From assembly GCA_947591245.1 (NCBI GenBank), contig CANQCY010000012.1, forward strand, positions 1 to 45,247: DNA of 45,247 nucleotides, written 5' to 3'. A program made the position numbers and the translations under genes. Every line of letters starts with the position of its first letter. Position 1 is the first letter of the stretch. Under the pieces are notes generated by a model. It did not search any database and had not been told where the DNA came from. It was given only the letters and a program-made list of their open reading frames with translations. This DNA is from an uncultured Lachnospiraceae bacterium (lineage in GTDB: Bacteria; Bacillota; Clostridia; Lachnospirales; Lachnospiraceae). Below, in pieces: positions 1 to 8,937 of this stretch.

Positions 1-200
1 CAGATGCACCGCCTGTTCCGGTTGAACCGGATCCGACGAAGGCGCCCGATCCGACGAAGGCGCCCGATCCGACGAAAGCGCCCGATCCGACGAAAGCGCC
101 CGATCCGACGAAGGCGCCTGATCCGACGAAGGCGCCCGATCCGACAAAGGCGCCCGATCCGACAAAGGCGCCCGATCCTGCGACCGAGGCGGTCGGATAA
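1..200 (+). CDS. C-terminal end of an unknown protein with DPTKAP repeats (partial)
   Basis: The reading frame that uses codons from position 3 ends at the TAA at 198-200 and is open to the left edge, so this is the last ~65 residues of a gene that begins outside the window. It reads DAPPVPVEP, then eight copies of DPTKAP, then DPATEAVG. The composition (Pro, Asp, Thr, Lys, Ala) is typical of flexible linkers or wall-spanning tails of surface proteins, but no domain is visible, so no function can be given. mutS follows 75 bases downstream on the same strand. An overlapping frame from 4 to 276 would encode an Arg/Pro repeat; the 18-base repeat keeps all frames open, and the DPTKAP frame is preferred because its composition is normal for a protein tail and it stops before the mutS leader. 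Confidence 0.7.
   Translation, partial: DAPPVPVEPDPTKAPDPTKAPDPTKAPDPTKAPDPTKAPDPTKAPDPTKAPDPTKAPDPATEAVG
30..173 (+). repeat. 18-bp tandem repeat, 8 copies (DPTKAP)
   Basis: Eight contiguous 18-base units, each GATCCGACRAARGCGCCY, start at 30, 48, 66, 84, 102, 120, 138 and 156. Differences between units are almost all silent third-position changes, which points to recent tandem duplication with the protein sequence maintained. The unit length is a multiple of three, so copy-number change would lengthen or shorten the tail without frameshift. Confidence 0.95.
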
Positions 201-232
201 ATATACTACATACAAGGAAGCCAAAGACCCGC

Positions 233-256
233 GCGGGCTGTTCCGCCGGAACCCGC
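233..256 (+). other. Hairpin in the mutS leader
   Basis: GCGGG (233-237) pairs with CCCGC (252-256) and TTCC (241-244) with GGAA (248-251), leaving a CTG bulge and a GCC loop. There is no T-run after it, so it is not a clear intrinsic terminator. It lies between the end of the repeat protein and the mutS ribosome binding site, and could be an RNA-stability or attenuation element; this is only inference. Confidence 0.3.
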
Positions 257-275
257 CCGCAGAAATGAGGATATA

Positions 276-2933
276 ATGCAAGAACAGCTTACACCGATGA
301 TGCAAAAATATATGGAGACAAAAAATGAATATAAAGACTGTATTTTGTTTTACCGGCTGGGCGATTTTTACGAAATGTTTTTTGAGGATGCAAAATGCGT
401 ATCCAAGGAGCTGGAACTCACTCTTACAGGTAAAAGCTGCGGATTAAAGGAAAGGGCACCCATGTGTGGTGTCCCGTTTCATTCTGCGGAGAGTTATATC
501 ACCCGGCTGGTGTCGAAAGGGTATAAAGTAGCGATCTGCGAGCAGGTAGAGGATCCAAAACTTGCCAAAGGGCTTGTGAAGCGAGAAGTCATCCGCGTTG
601 TTACGCCGGGGACAAACTGCAGCATGACGGCGCTTGACGAGGGCAAAAATAATTATTTGATGGGAATTGTATCGCTCGGAGGCCTGTTTGGCATATCTGC
701 CGCAGACGTTACGACCGGTGAATTTTTTTTGACGGAAGTGGACGCGCCGGGAAAACTGCTGGATGAAATAAATAAGTATATGCCGTCGGAAATTATATGC
801 AACGACTCCTTTTACATAAGCGGAATAGATATTGAAGATCTGAGCGGCAGGCTGGGAATTACGGTATCGGCGCTGCCTCCCCGCTATTTTGATGAAGAGA
901 TTTGTGAAAAAACGCTCTGCCGTCACTTCGCAGTCGCTTCGCTGGACGGTATGGGGCTTAAGGATTACTCGGTCGGAATTACGGCGGCTGGGGCGGTAAT
1001 GGAGTATTTGCTGGAAACGCAGAAAAACTCACTGGCGCATATTTTGTCGCTTGTTCCGTACCAAACGGGCAAATACATGATTCTTGACCGCAATACAAGA
1101 AGAAATCTGGAACTTGTGGAAACGCTCCGTGAAAAGCAGAAAAGGGGTTCCCTTTTGTGGGTGCTTGACAAAACAAAGACGGCGATGGGGGCAAGGAAGC
1201 TTCGTTCCAGTTTAGAGCAGCCGATGATTGACCGGGATGAGATTTTAATGCGGTACGACGCAATTGACGAACTCAATCAAAATATGATTACGAGGGAAGA
1301 ATTGAGGGAATATTTAAATCCGATCTATGATTTGGAGCGGCTGCTTGGCAAGATCAGTTATAAATCGGCAAATCCGAGGGATATGACAGCGCTTCTTGCT
1401 TCGCTTCAAATGCTGCCGCATATTTTATTTTTGTGCCGGAGTTTTGAGAGCCGCTTCTTTCAGCAAATAAGCGGCGAGCTTGACCCGCTGGAGGATATCT
1501 GCTCCCTGATCGGCGACGCCATTCAGGAAGAACCGCCGTTGGCGCTTCATGACGGCGGAATCATCAAGGATGGGTACAATGAGCAGATCGACAGGCTCCG
1601 CGCTGCGAAATCGGATGGAAAAACATGGCTCGCGTCGCTGGAAGCAGAGGAAAGGGAAAAGACGGGAATTAAAAATTTAAAGGTTAAATTTAACCGCGTG
1701 TTCGGTTATTATCTTGAGGTCACCAATTCTTATAAAGAGCTTGTCCCCAAGGACTGGATACGCAAACAGACGCTGGCAAATGCGGAGCGTTACACGACAG
1801 AGCGCTTAAAGGAGCTGGAAGACGTCGTATTGGGCGCGGAAGAGAAGCTGTATAATCTTGAATACCAGCTGTTTTGCGAAATACGCGATCATGTTTTTAC
1901 GCAGGCGGAGCGGATTCAGAAAACGGCAAAGACGATTGCCATGCTGGATATGGTGGCTTCGCTGGCGTATGTGTCGGAAAAGAACCATTATGTGCGGCCT
2001 GTAATTAATGAAAGCGGACTGTTGCATATTAAAGAAGGAAGGCATCCTGTGATCGAGCAAATGATCGACCATGATATGTTCATTCCGAATGACACCTATC
2101 TTAACGAGGATTCTCATCGGCTCGTGATCATTACCGGACCGAATATGGCGGGAAAATCCACCTATATGCGCCAGACGGCGCTCATTGTTCTGATGGCGCA
2201 GATCGGTTGTTTTGTCCCGGCAGAATCGGCGGATATAGCGCTTGTCGATCGCATTTTTACCCGGGTAGGAGCTTCGGACGATCTTGCCAGCGGACAGAGT
2301 ACGTTCATGGTAGAGATGACAGAGGTTGCAAATATTTTGCATAATGCCACCAAAAACAGTTTGATTATATTAGATGAAATCGGAAGGGGGACGTCTACGT
2401 TTGACGGTCTCAGTATCGCCTGGGCTGTGGCAGAGCATATCGTTGACAGGAATAACATCGGGGCAAAGACGCTGTTCGCCACTCATTATCACGAACTGAC
2501 GAAGCTGGAAGGGAAGCTGGAAGGCGTTCAGAACTATTATATCGCCGTCAAGGAGGATGGGGAGGATATTGTATTTCTGCGGAAAATTGTAAAGGGCGGT
2601 GCAGATAAAAGCTATGGAATACAGGTTGCGAAGCTCGCCGGCGTTCCTGAAGATGTTCTGGACAGGGCGCGCGAGATTGCGGCAAAACTGGAAAGCGGCG
2701 ACGCAAACACATTTATTTCGGGGGAATTGCCAGATTGTAAAAATGCGGATACGGTTGTTTCGCCCGCCCCAAAACAGGAGATGATGCAGCTGTCTATTTT
2801 CGATGCCGTGACGTCGTTTTGCTCGGAGGATATTCTTTTTGAACTGAGGGATATTGATTTGTCGCATGTCACGCCGATGGACGCTATTAATTTGATCTAT
2901 AAATGGCAGAATAAGCTGAAGGATCAGTGGTAA
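276..2933 (+). CDS. mutS: DNA mismatch repair protein MutS
   Basis: An 885-residue MutS, normal length for the family, that recognises mismatches and small loops and hands over to MutL. The N-terminal mismatch-binding motif GDFYE is at residues 29-33, with the intercalating Phe31 and Glu33. The ATPase domain carries Walker A GPNMAGKST at 621-629 and Walker B LIILDE at 696-701, followed by the signature GRGTSTFDG. The C-terminal tail is variable. The ATG at 276 has GAGG at 267-270. mutL follows within 40 bases and miaA after that, so the three are probably co-transcribed. Nothing in the sequence looks defective. Confidence 0.98.
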   Translation: MQEQLTPMMQKYMETKNEYKDCILFYRLGDFYEMFFEDAKCVSKELELTLTGKSCGLKERAPMCGVPFHSAESYITRLVSKGYKVAICEQVEDPKLAKGLVKREVIRVVTPGTNCSMTALDEGKNNYLMGIVSLGGLFGISAADVTTGEFFLTEVDAPGKLLDEINKYMPSEIICNDSFYISGIDIEDLSGRLGITVSALPPRYFDEEICEKTLCRHFAVASLDGMGLKDYSVGITAAGAVMEYLLETQKNSLAHILSLVPYQTGKYMILDRNTRRNLELVETLREKQKRGSLLWVLDKTKTAMGARKLRSSLEQPMIDRDEILMRYDAIDELNQNMITREELREYLNPIYDLERLLGKISYKSANPRDMTALLASLQMLPHILFLCRSFESRFFQQISGELDPLEDICSLIGDAIQEEPPLALHDGGIIKDGYNEQIDRLRAAKSDGKTWLASLEAEEREKTGIKNLKVKFNRVFGYYLEVTNSYKELVPKDWIRKQTLANAERYTTERLKELEDVVLGAEEKLYNLEYQLFCEIRDHVFTQAERIQKTAKTIAMLDMVASLAYVSEKNHYVRPVINESGLLHIKEGRHPVIEQMIDHDMFIPNDTYLNEDSHRLVIITGPNMAGKSTYMRQTALIVLMAQIGCFVPAESADIALVDRIFTRVGASDDLASGQSTFMVEMTEVANILHNATKNSLIILDEIGRGTSTFDGLSIAWAVAEHIVDRNNIGAKTLFATHYHELTKLEGKLEGVQNYYIAVKEDGEDIVFLRKIVKGGADKSYGIQVAKLAGVPEDVLDRAREIAAKLESGDANTFISGELPDCKNADTVVSPAPKQEMMQLSIFDAVTSFCSEDILFELRDIDLSHVTPMDAINLIYKWQNKLKDQW

Positions 2934-2972
2934 GGAACGGTCATGACGGTTCCTAAAGGAAATGGAGAATCT

Positions 2973-4802
2973 ATGATACAGGTATTAGATCAGAATACGA
3001 TTGATAAAATTGCGGCGGGAGAGGTGATTGAACGTCCCGCTGCCGTGGTAAAGGAGCTGGTGGAAAATGCGATCGATGCCGGCGCCAGCGCGGTTACGGT
3101 TGAGATTAGGCAGGGCGGGATCAGTTTCATCCGTATCACGGACAATGGCTGCGGCATACGGAGGGAAGAGATTCCTCTTGCATTTTTGCGCCACGCCACA
3201 AGCAAGATCAAGTCAATAGAAGATTTGTTCTGCGTCAGAAGCCTCGGCTTTCGGGGAGAGGCGCTCTCGAGCATAGCCGCGGTGTCGCAGGTAGAGCTTA
3301 TTACAAAAGAGGCCGGTTCGATTATTGGTTCCCGCTATGAAATACAGGGCGGCGAAGAGACGGCAAACGATGAGATCGGATGCCCGGACGGAACGACTTT
3401 TATCGTGCGGAATTTATTTTACAATACGCCAGCCCGCAGCAAATTTTTGAAGTCGAAGACGACGGAGGGCGGATATATCAGCGACGTTGTTTTGCATTTT
3501 ATTTTATCCCATCCGAAAATCCGTTTTAAATTTATATGGGACGGAAAGATCAAAATCCAGACCTCGGGAAACGGAAACATAAAAGACAATATTTTTAATC
3601 AGTTTGGGGCGGATATCACGAATGCGCTTCTTCCTGTGGAGACAGAAAAATACGGAATGAAATTGGCGGGATACGTCGGGAAACCGGAGCTGTCGCGAAA
3701 TACCCGCACATTTATGTATTATTATATCAACGAAAGATATATCAAAAGCCCGGTTGTGCAAAAAGCGGTTGAGAGCGCCTATGAGGGATTTTCAATGAAG
3801 AACCGCTTCCCGTTTACGGCGCTGTTTCTTGATATCGACAGCTCCCTTCTTGATGTGAATGTTCATCCGTCTAAAATGGAGGTGCGCTTTACGAATCAGG
3901 AGGAAGTGTTTGAACTGTTCCGGTCAGGGGTGCGCGAAGCGCTGAATCACGCAGTCCTCATTCCCGAAGCGACGGTCGGCAAAAAAACAGATGCCGTTTC
4001 CGGCGAGACCGCACAGCGGCAGAAAACAGAGCCGCAGCCAGCCAAACCGCAGCCAATGAAACCGCAGCCGTTCAAATCTCAGCCGCTTCAAGAGCATTCG
4101 CCGGAAGAAAGAAAGCCGCAGCCGGAGCCATTTGAGACCAGACGGATTCAAGCGAAGCCGGAACACGCCGCCGTCTATGAACAGCAGACGCTGCCGGATA
4201 ATGCGGTATTTAAGGAGGAAGCGCCGGCATCTTTCCGGCTGATCGGCCAAGTGTTTGGCACATACTGGCTCGTTGAGTGGAATGATGAAATGCTCGTTAT
4301 CGACCAGCATGCCGCTCATGAAAAGGTACTTTACGAGAAAATCAGAAAAGAGCTGTCGGAGAGCCGTGTCTACAGCCAGAATCTCCTGACGCCGATTATG
4401 CTGACGCTTACGCGCCGGGAGAAGGAGGTTCTGCAAACATGCCGCGAGTCATTTGAAGCGCTCGGCTTTGAGATCGAGGAATTCGGAGGGGATGAATATG
4501 TAGTCAAGGCAGTCCCTTCCCATTTCCTTCATCTGGCTTCCAGAGAGCTGTTTTACAGTATGCTTGATGAGCTTTTGGACAATCCTCTGGCCCTAAAAAA
4601 TGAAATGATTACGGACCGTTGCGCCACGATTGCCTGCAAAGCTGCCGTCAAGGGAAATCATACGCTCTCCTTTGCAGAGGCAAAGCAGCTGCTAACGCAG
4701 CTGATGAACGCCGACGAACCGTACCATTGTCCCCATGGACGCCCGACGATTATTTCTATGACCAAAAAAGAATTTGAGAAGAAGTTTAAGAGGATCGTGT
4801 AA
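2973..4802 (+). CDS. mutL: DNA mismatch repair protein MutL with endonuclease motif
   Basis: MutL couples mismatch recognition to strand removal. The GHKL ATPase half shows ENAIDAGA (Glu31), DNGCGI, the ATSK loop and GFRGEALSSI. A Gln/Pro/Lys-rich linker (residues ~345-425, many KPQP units) joins it to the C-terminal dimerisation domain, where DQHAAHEKVLYE (from Asp444) fits the DQHA-x2-E-x4-E metal site of nicking MutL proteins. The ACKAAVKGN and CPHGRP motifs of that class are also present. This implies strand nicking by MutL itself, as in bacteria without MutH. The start at 2973 (MIQVLDQNTI) has TGGAG five bases upstream and matches the usual family N-terminus. An in-frame ATG at 2943 would add ten residues. 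Confidence 0.97.
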   Translation: MIQVLDQNTIDKIAAGEVIERPAAVVKELVENAIDAGASAVTVEIRQGGISFIRITDNGCGIRREEIPLAFLRHATSKIKSIEDLFCVRSLGFRGEALSSIAAVSQVELITKEAGSIIGSRYEIQGGEETANDEIGCPDGTTFIVRNLFYNTPARSKFLKSKTTEGGYISDVVLHFILSHPKIRFKFIWDGKIKIQTSGNGNIKDNIFNQFGADITNALLPVETEKYGMKLAGYVGKPELSRNTRTFMYYYINERYIKSPVVQKAVESAYEGFSMKNRFPFTALFLDIDSSLLDVNVHPSKMEVRFTNQEEVFELFRSGVREALNHAVLIPEATVGKKTDAVSGETAQRQKTEPQPAKPQPMKPQPFKSQPLQEHSPEERKPQPEPFETRRIQAKPEHAAVYEQQTLPDNAVFKEEAPASFRLIGQVFGTYWLVEWNDEMLVIDQHAAHEKVLYEKIRKELSESRVYSQNLLTPIMLTLTRREKEVLQTCRESFEALGFEIEEFGGDEYVVKAVPSHFLHLASRELFYSMLDELLDNPLALKNEMITDRCATIACKAAVKGNHTLSFAEAKQLLTQLMNADEPYHCPHGRPTIISMTKKEFEKKFKRIV

Positions 4803-4805
4803 GAT

Positions 4806-5753
4806 ATGAACAAGAAACCTTTGATTATTGTAACCGGGCCGACAGCGGTTGGAAAAACATCCGCTTCCGTTAAGCTGGCGAAAGCGACAGGCGGCGAAAT
4901 TATTTCTGCGGATTCCATGCAGGTATATAAAAATATGGATATTGGGACAGCGAAAATCACGCCGGAGGAGATGGACGGGGTTCCGCATCATCTGATTGAC
5001 CGGATTACGCCGGACACGCCGTTCCATGTATATGAGTTTAAAAAGATGGCGGAAGCGTGCATGGATGAAATATATGGCAGGGGGCGGCTCCCTATTTTTG
5101 CAGGCGGGACGGGTTTTTATATACAAGCGCTTCTGTATGATGCGGACTTTTGCGAAGAGGAAGAGGAAGGGCATGCTTATCGGAGGGAGTTAGAACGCCT
5201 TGCGCAGGAGAAGGGCGCGGCATGCCTTCATGATATGCTCCGGCAGAGGGACGCGGATTCTGCCGAAGCGATTCATCCGAATAACGTAAAGCGCGTGATC
5301 CGGGCGCTTGAATATATTCATAATATGGGAATTCCGATTTCCGTTCACAATCGGGAGCAGCGGAAGAAAGAATCGCCCTATGAATTTTTGTATTTTGTAC
5401 TGACAATGGATCGGGGACGGCTGTACGAACGCATTAATGACCGCGTTGACCGCATGTTTGAGCGGGGGCTTGTGGATGAATTTCGGATGCTTCTGGAAAA
5501 CGGATGCGCAAAAGATATGATCTCTATGCAGGCAATCGGTTATAAAGAGCTCTTTCCGTATGTGGAGGGAGAGATTTCGCTGGAGGAGGCAAAAGAGCAG
5601 ATCAAGAGAGATTCGAGGCATTTTGCAAAGCGGCAGCTGACATGGTTTCGGCGGGAGAGGGAAGCGGTTTTTTTGGATAAGGATGACTATGAAAGCGAAA
5701 ATGAGCTTGTGAAAGATATGATATACCGGGCGGAAAGGAAAAATTTAGTATGA
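4806..5753 (+). CDS. miaA: tRNA dimethylallyltransferase MiaA
   Basis: MiaA transfers dimethylallyl from DMAPP to N6 of A37 in tRNAs that read UNN codons. The 315-residue protein has the P-loop GPTAVGKT at residues 11-18, the substrate motif DSMQVYKNMDIGTAK, AGGTGFYIQALL and the C-terminal RQLTWFRRE, all in the family order. It starts three bases after the mutL stop, and its stop overlaps the next start in an ATGA, so translation is probably coupled across mutL-miaA-5750. The mutS-mutL-miaA order is common in Firmicutes. Confidence 0.97.
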   Translation: MNKKPLIIVTGPTAVGKTSASVKLAKATGGEIISADSMQVYKNMDIGTAKITPEEMDGVPHHLIDRITPDTPFHVYEFKKMAEACMDEIYGRGRLPIFAGGTGFYIQALLYDADFCEEEEEGHAYRRELERLAQEKGAACLHDMLRQRDADSAEAIHPNNVKRVIRALEYIHNMGIPISVHNREQRKKESPYEFLYFVLTMDRGRLYERINDRVDRMFERGLVDEFRMLLENGCAKDMISMQAIGYKELFPYVEGEISLEEAKEQIKRDSRHFAKRQLTWFRREREAVFLDKDDYESENELVKDMIYRAERKNLV

Positions 5754-7084
5754 TAGAAAATGACGGCTTTACAAATATATTGTATAAAAAATATGAAGAA
5801 AACGGAATCAGCAGGGAGTTGCTGCAGTATGCCGACGGCATTCTGGAACCGTTAAGAGAACGGTTTGAGCAGATTGACCGGGTGGCAGAATACAATCAGA
5901 TCAAAGTGCTGCAGGCTTTTCAGAAAAACCGCGTCAGCGCAGAACATCTGAATGGGAGTACCGGCTACGGATACAACGACAACGGAAGAGATGTGCTGGA
6001 GCAGGTATATGCTGATATTTTCAAATGCGAGGACGCGCTTGTGCGTTCCCAGATCACCTGTGGAACACACGCCATCACAATTGCGCTCTCGTCGATCCTG
6101 CGGCCGGGAGACGAGCTTCTTTCCCCCGTGGGGAAACCGTATGATACGTTGGAGGGGATTATCGGCATTCACGGAAAAAGCGAGCCCGGATGCCTGAGAG
6201 AATTTGGCGTCACGTATGCCCAGGTCGATTTGAAGGAGGACAGCAGCGTTGATTTTGACGGAATAAAAAGGGCGATAAACGACCGCACCAAACTTGTGAC
6301 GATTCAGCGTTCCAAAGGATACGCCATGCGGAAAACCCTGTCGGTCAAGCAGATCGGAGAAATCATTGCTTTCATCCGGACGTGCAAACCGGATGCGATC
6401 TGCATGGTAGATAACTGTTATGGGGAATTTGTGGATGTGATCGAGCCGTCTGAAGCGGGAGCCGATTTGGTTGCGGGCTCTCTGATCAAAAATCCAGGCG
6501 GCGGCCTCGCGCAGATGGGAGGCTATCTTGTTGGAAGGAAAGAACTGATCGAACTGGCAGCAAGCCGCCTGACGGCGCCGGGGCTGGCAAAAGAGGTGGG
6601 AGCATCGCTGCAGGTTAACGCCTCCTTCTATCAGGGACTGTTTTTTGCGCCCACGGTAGTGGCAAGCGCATTGAAATCAGCAATATTTGCGGCAAAACTT
6701 TATGAGGGGCTGGGGTTTGCCACAAGCCCGTCGGGAGACGAGGAGCGCAACGATATCATTCAGGCGGTGGCCCTCGGCTCGCCGGAGCGGATTATTGCGT
6801 TCTGCCGCGGCATTCAGTCCGGTTCTCCGGTGGACAGCTATGTGGCGCCGGAACCGTATGCGATGCCGGGGTATCACAGCGACGTCATTATGGCAGCCGG
6901 CAGCTTTATACAGGGCGCGTCCATTGAGCTGAGTGCAGACGCGCCGATTGAGCCGCCGTACAGCGTATATTTTCAGGGGGGGCTGACGTGGCAGCATGGG
7001 AAATACGGGATTATGAAATCGTTACAGAGGATGCTGGATGAAAAATTAGTCGAATTGCCAAAGCAAAAGACGAAAAGTATATAA
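5750..7084 (+). CDS. PLP-dependent protein of the Met_gamma_lyase (YnbB / 'aluminium resistance') family
   Basis: A 444-residue fold-type I PLP enzyme. The likely Schiff-base lysine is Lys247 in SLIKNPGGG, preceded by the cofactor Asp region VDNCYGEF; SQITCGTHAI at ~102-111 lies in the phosphate-binding part. The family is annotated as aluminium resistance protein or methionine gamma-lyase-like, but the physiological substrate is not established. In Bacillus subtilis the homologue ynbB also lies downstream of miaA, which supports orthology by position. The start ATG overlaps the miaA stop by four bases. I am sure of the family and not of the reaction. Confidence 0.85.
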   Translation: MIENDGFTNILYKKYEENGISRELLQYADGILEPLRERFEQIDRVAEYNQIKVLQAFQKNRVSAEHLNGSTGYGYNDNGRDVLEQVYADIFKCEDALVRSQITCGTHAITIALSSILRPGDELLSPVGKPYDTLEGIIGIHGKSEPGCLREFGVTYAQVDLKEDSSVDFDGIKRAINDRTKLVTIQRSKGYAMRKTLSVKQIGEIIAFIRTCKPDAICMVDNCYGEFVDVIEPSEAGADLVAGSLIKNPGGGLAQMGGYLVGRKELIELAASRLTAPGLAKEVGASLQVNASFYQGLFFAPTVVASALKSAIFAAKLYEGLGFATSPSGDEERNDIIQAVALGSPERIIAFCRGIQSGSPVDSYVAPEPYAMPGYHSDVIMAAGSFIQGASIELSADAPIEPPYSVYFQGGLTWQHGKYGIMKSLQRMLDEKLVELPKQKTKSI

Positions 7085-7093
7085 AAAAACTTT

Positions 7094-7131
7094 TGGAATT
7101 TCTATACTTTTTAGAAATTTTATGGTAAAAT
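7094..7131 (+). promoter_or_regulatory. Inverted repeat and extended -10 element before radC
   Basis: AATTTCTA (7097-7104) and TAGAAATT (7112-7119) form an 8-base inverted repeat with a 7-base loop. It is followed at once by TGGTAAAAT (7123-7131), which resembles an extended -10 element. No good -35 sits at the right distance and no T-run follows the hairpin. It may be a radC promoter with an operator, or a weak terminator for the upstream operon. Confidence 0.35.
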
Positions 7132-7170
7132 AATCGTGTATGGTTTTGACTGGCGGAAATAGTAGGAAAC

Positions 7171-7869
7171 ATGAGCCAAAAATATTATACGATGAAGGAA
7201 CTTCCCGAATCGGAGCGGCCGTATGAAAAGTTTGAAAAATACGGGGCTTCGAGCCTTTCGGATGCAGAGCTTGTAGCAGTGCTGATCAAAAGCGGCACGA
7301 AAGACAAAAACTGCATTGAGCTGGCATGGGAGATCCTGAAACTGCACCCCGTTCATAAGGGGCTGATGGGACTGCATCATCTCACGGACAAGGAGTTGAA
7401 GCATGTCGCCGGAATCGGCAGAGTAAAAGCGGCCCAGCTTCTCTGCGCCGCAGAGATCGCCAAGCGGATGGCAAGACAGCGCCTGCCGGAACGGGATCCT
7501 TTTGATGCGCCTGAAATAGTAGCGGGATTTTTCATGGAAGAAATGCGTACGAAAGAGATGGAAACTACAATTGTAGTCTATCTGGACTCGAGGTGCCGCC
7601 TGATCCGGTATGAGTTATTATTTATCGGTTCGGCGTCATTCTGCGTCGCAAATCCGCGGGAGATTCTAAAAAAAGCGCTTCAGTACGATGCGTCCTGCTT
7701 CATTCTGATACATAATCATCCGAGTGGGGATCCAACTCCGAGCAAGGCGGACCTGTCTTTGACAGAGCGTATGAAAACTGCCGGAGAACTGATCGGGATC
7801 AGCATGCTGGATCATATCATTCTTGGTGATTGCCAATATATCAGCCTCCGCGAGAGAGGGTATATATAA
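7171..7869 (+). CDS. radC: RadC-family JAB/MPN domain protein
   Basis: A 232-residue RadC. The N-terminal part has a helix-hairpin-helix-like segment (VAGIGRVKAAQLLCAAEI, ~residues 76-93). The C-terminal JAB/MPN metalloprotease-like domain carries HNHPSGDPTPSKAD, the HxHPSG-D zinc signature. The historical link with DNA repair is weak and the biochemical role is unresolved. It precedes mreB, as in many Firmicutes where radC heads the mre cluster. Confidence 0.95.
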   Translation: MSQKYYTMKELPESERPYEKFEKYGASSLSDAELVAVLIKSGTKDKNCIELAWEILKLHPVHKGLMGLHHLTDKELKHVAGIGRVKAAQLLCAAEIAKRMARQRLPERDPFDAPEIVAGFFMEEMRTKEMETTIVVYLDSRCRLIRYELLFIGSASFCVANPREILKKALQYDASCFILIHNHPSGDPTPSKADLSLTERMKTAGELIGISMLDHIILGDCQYISLRERGYI

Positions 7870-7920
7870 AAAGTAAAGAACATATGCGAAACATGAGTAA
7901 AAATAGAGAGGATGAACAAA

Positions 7921-8913
7921 ATGCCGGGAAAAGCAGTAGGAATTGATTTTGGTACAAGCTCGATTAAAATTTATAAGAACGGAGAAGGAATCATATTACA
8001 CCAGAAGAGCGTAATTGCGATCTACAAAAAAAGCCACGTTTTCGCCGTAGGCGACGAGGCGTTTGAAATGTATGAAAAAGCGCCGGAAAATCTTGATGTG
8101 TCATATCCTATCAAAAACGGGGTGATTGCGGATATCGGAAATATGCAGTCGATGATTGACTATTTCTTTAACGAACTGAACGGAAAGAAACGGTTTAAGG
8201 GAGCCGAATATTTTATTGCCGTGCCCACAGATATAACCGAGGTGGAGAAGCGGGCGTATTTTGACCTGATCGCGAACACGAACTTAAAGTCGAAGAAAAT
8301 TCATGTAGTAGAAAAACCGATTGCAGATGCGCTCGGCATGAATCTTGACATTACAAAATCGACGGGAACGCTCGTTGTCGATATCGGAGCGAACACTGCT
8401 GAAATTTCCGTGCTGTCGCTGGGAGGAATCGTTCTGAGCCGTCTGATTCCCGTGGGCGGCAACCGTTTTGACGAGGCAATTATACAAAAGATCAAAAAGG
8501 ACATGAATTTTGTGATTGGCGAAAAAAGCGCGGAGCTCATCAAGAAAAATATCGCATCCGCTTATGTGACGGAAGATACGCTCGATATATGCGGGCGAAA
8601 TCTGGTGACAGGGCTTCCCAGTGAAATCACCGTGACAGGAGCGGATATACACGACGCGCTTTCCGAGCTGTTCCAGAATATCGTTGATTCGGTAAAAATC
8701 ATATTGGAGCGGACGCCGCCGGAAATTTCTTCGGACATTTATAAATCGGGGCTTTATCTGACCGGAGGTTCGAGCCGGATCAAAGATCTCGGTAAATTCA
8801 TCTATGAAGAGCTCGGACTTAAAGTTAATTTGTGTGAGGAACCGGAGAGTACGGTTATCATGGGGCTTGGCGCCGTGATTGAAGATCCGCAGCTGGCAAA
8901 GCTCGCATTGTAA
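7921..8913 (+). CDS. mreB: MreB-like rod-shape actin, divergent active site
   Basis: A 330-residue bacterial actin that should guide the cylindrical wall-synthesis complex at the membrane. The start at 7921 is chosen because AGAGAGGA (7905-7912) sits eight bases upstream; an ATG at 7912 overlaps that site. Phosphate-1 loop GIDFGTSS is at ~7-14. Two core motifs differ from the MreB pattern I know: EEP before the AAAIG helix reads EKP here (131-133), and phosphate-2 DIGGGTTE reads DIGANTAE (154-161). The C-terminal LTGGSSRI is normal. Position ahead of mreC, mreD and the PBP supports the assignment. It could be a specialised MreB whose canonical copy lies elsewhere. Confidence 0.87.
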   Translation: MPGKAVGIDFGTSSIKIYKNGEGIILHQKSVIAIYKKSHVFAVGDEAFEMYEKAPENLDVSYPIKNGVIADIGNMQSMIDYFFNELNGKKRFKGAEYFIAVPTDITEVEKRAYFDLIANTNLKSKKIHVVEKPIADALGMNLDITKSTGTLVVDIGANTAEISVLSLGGIVLSRLIPVGGNRFDEAIIQKIKKDMNFVIGEKSAELIKKNIASAYVTEDTLDICGRNLVTGLPSEITVTGADIHDALSELFQNIVDSVKIILERTPPEISSDIYKSGLYLTGGSSRIKDLGKFIYEELGLKVNLCEEPESTVIMGLGAVIEDPQLAKLAL

Positions 8914-8937
8914 ACAGGAACTGCAGAGGATTGGAAT

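Noticed and set aside
30-173. Regular short repeats as a CRISPR array
   Set aside because: The units are contiguous with no spacers and encode protein.
4-276. Open frame encoding an Arg/Pro-rich repeat protein
   Set aside because: It is the +1 shadow of the DPTKAP frame, kept open by the 18-base repeat. It has no ribosome binding site and would overlap the mutS start.
2370-2867. Long antisense frames inside mutS, mutL, the DivIVA tail and the disordered protein (for example 2370-2867, 3924-4436, 38619-39524)
   Set aside because: They lie opposite well-supported genes, lack ribosome binding sites and have skewed compositions expected of shadow frames.
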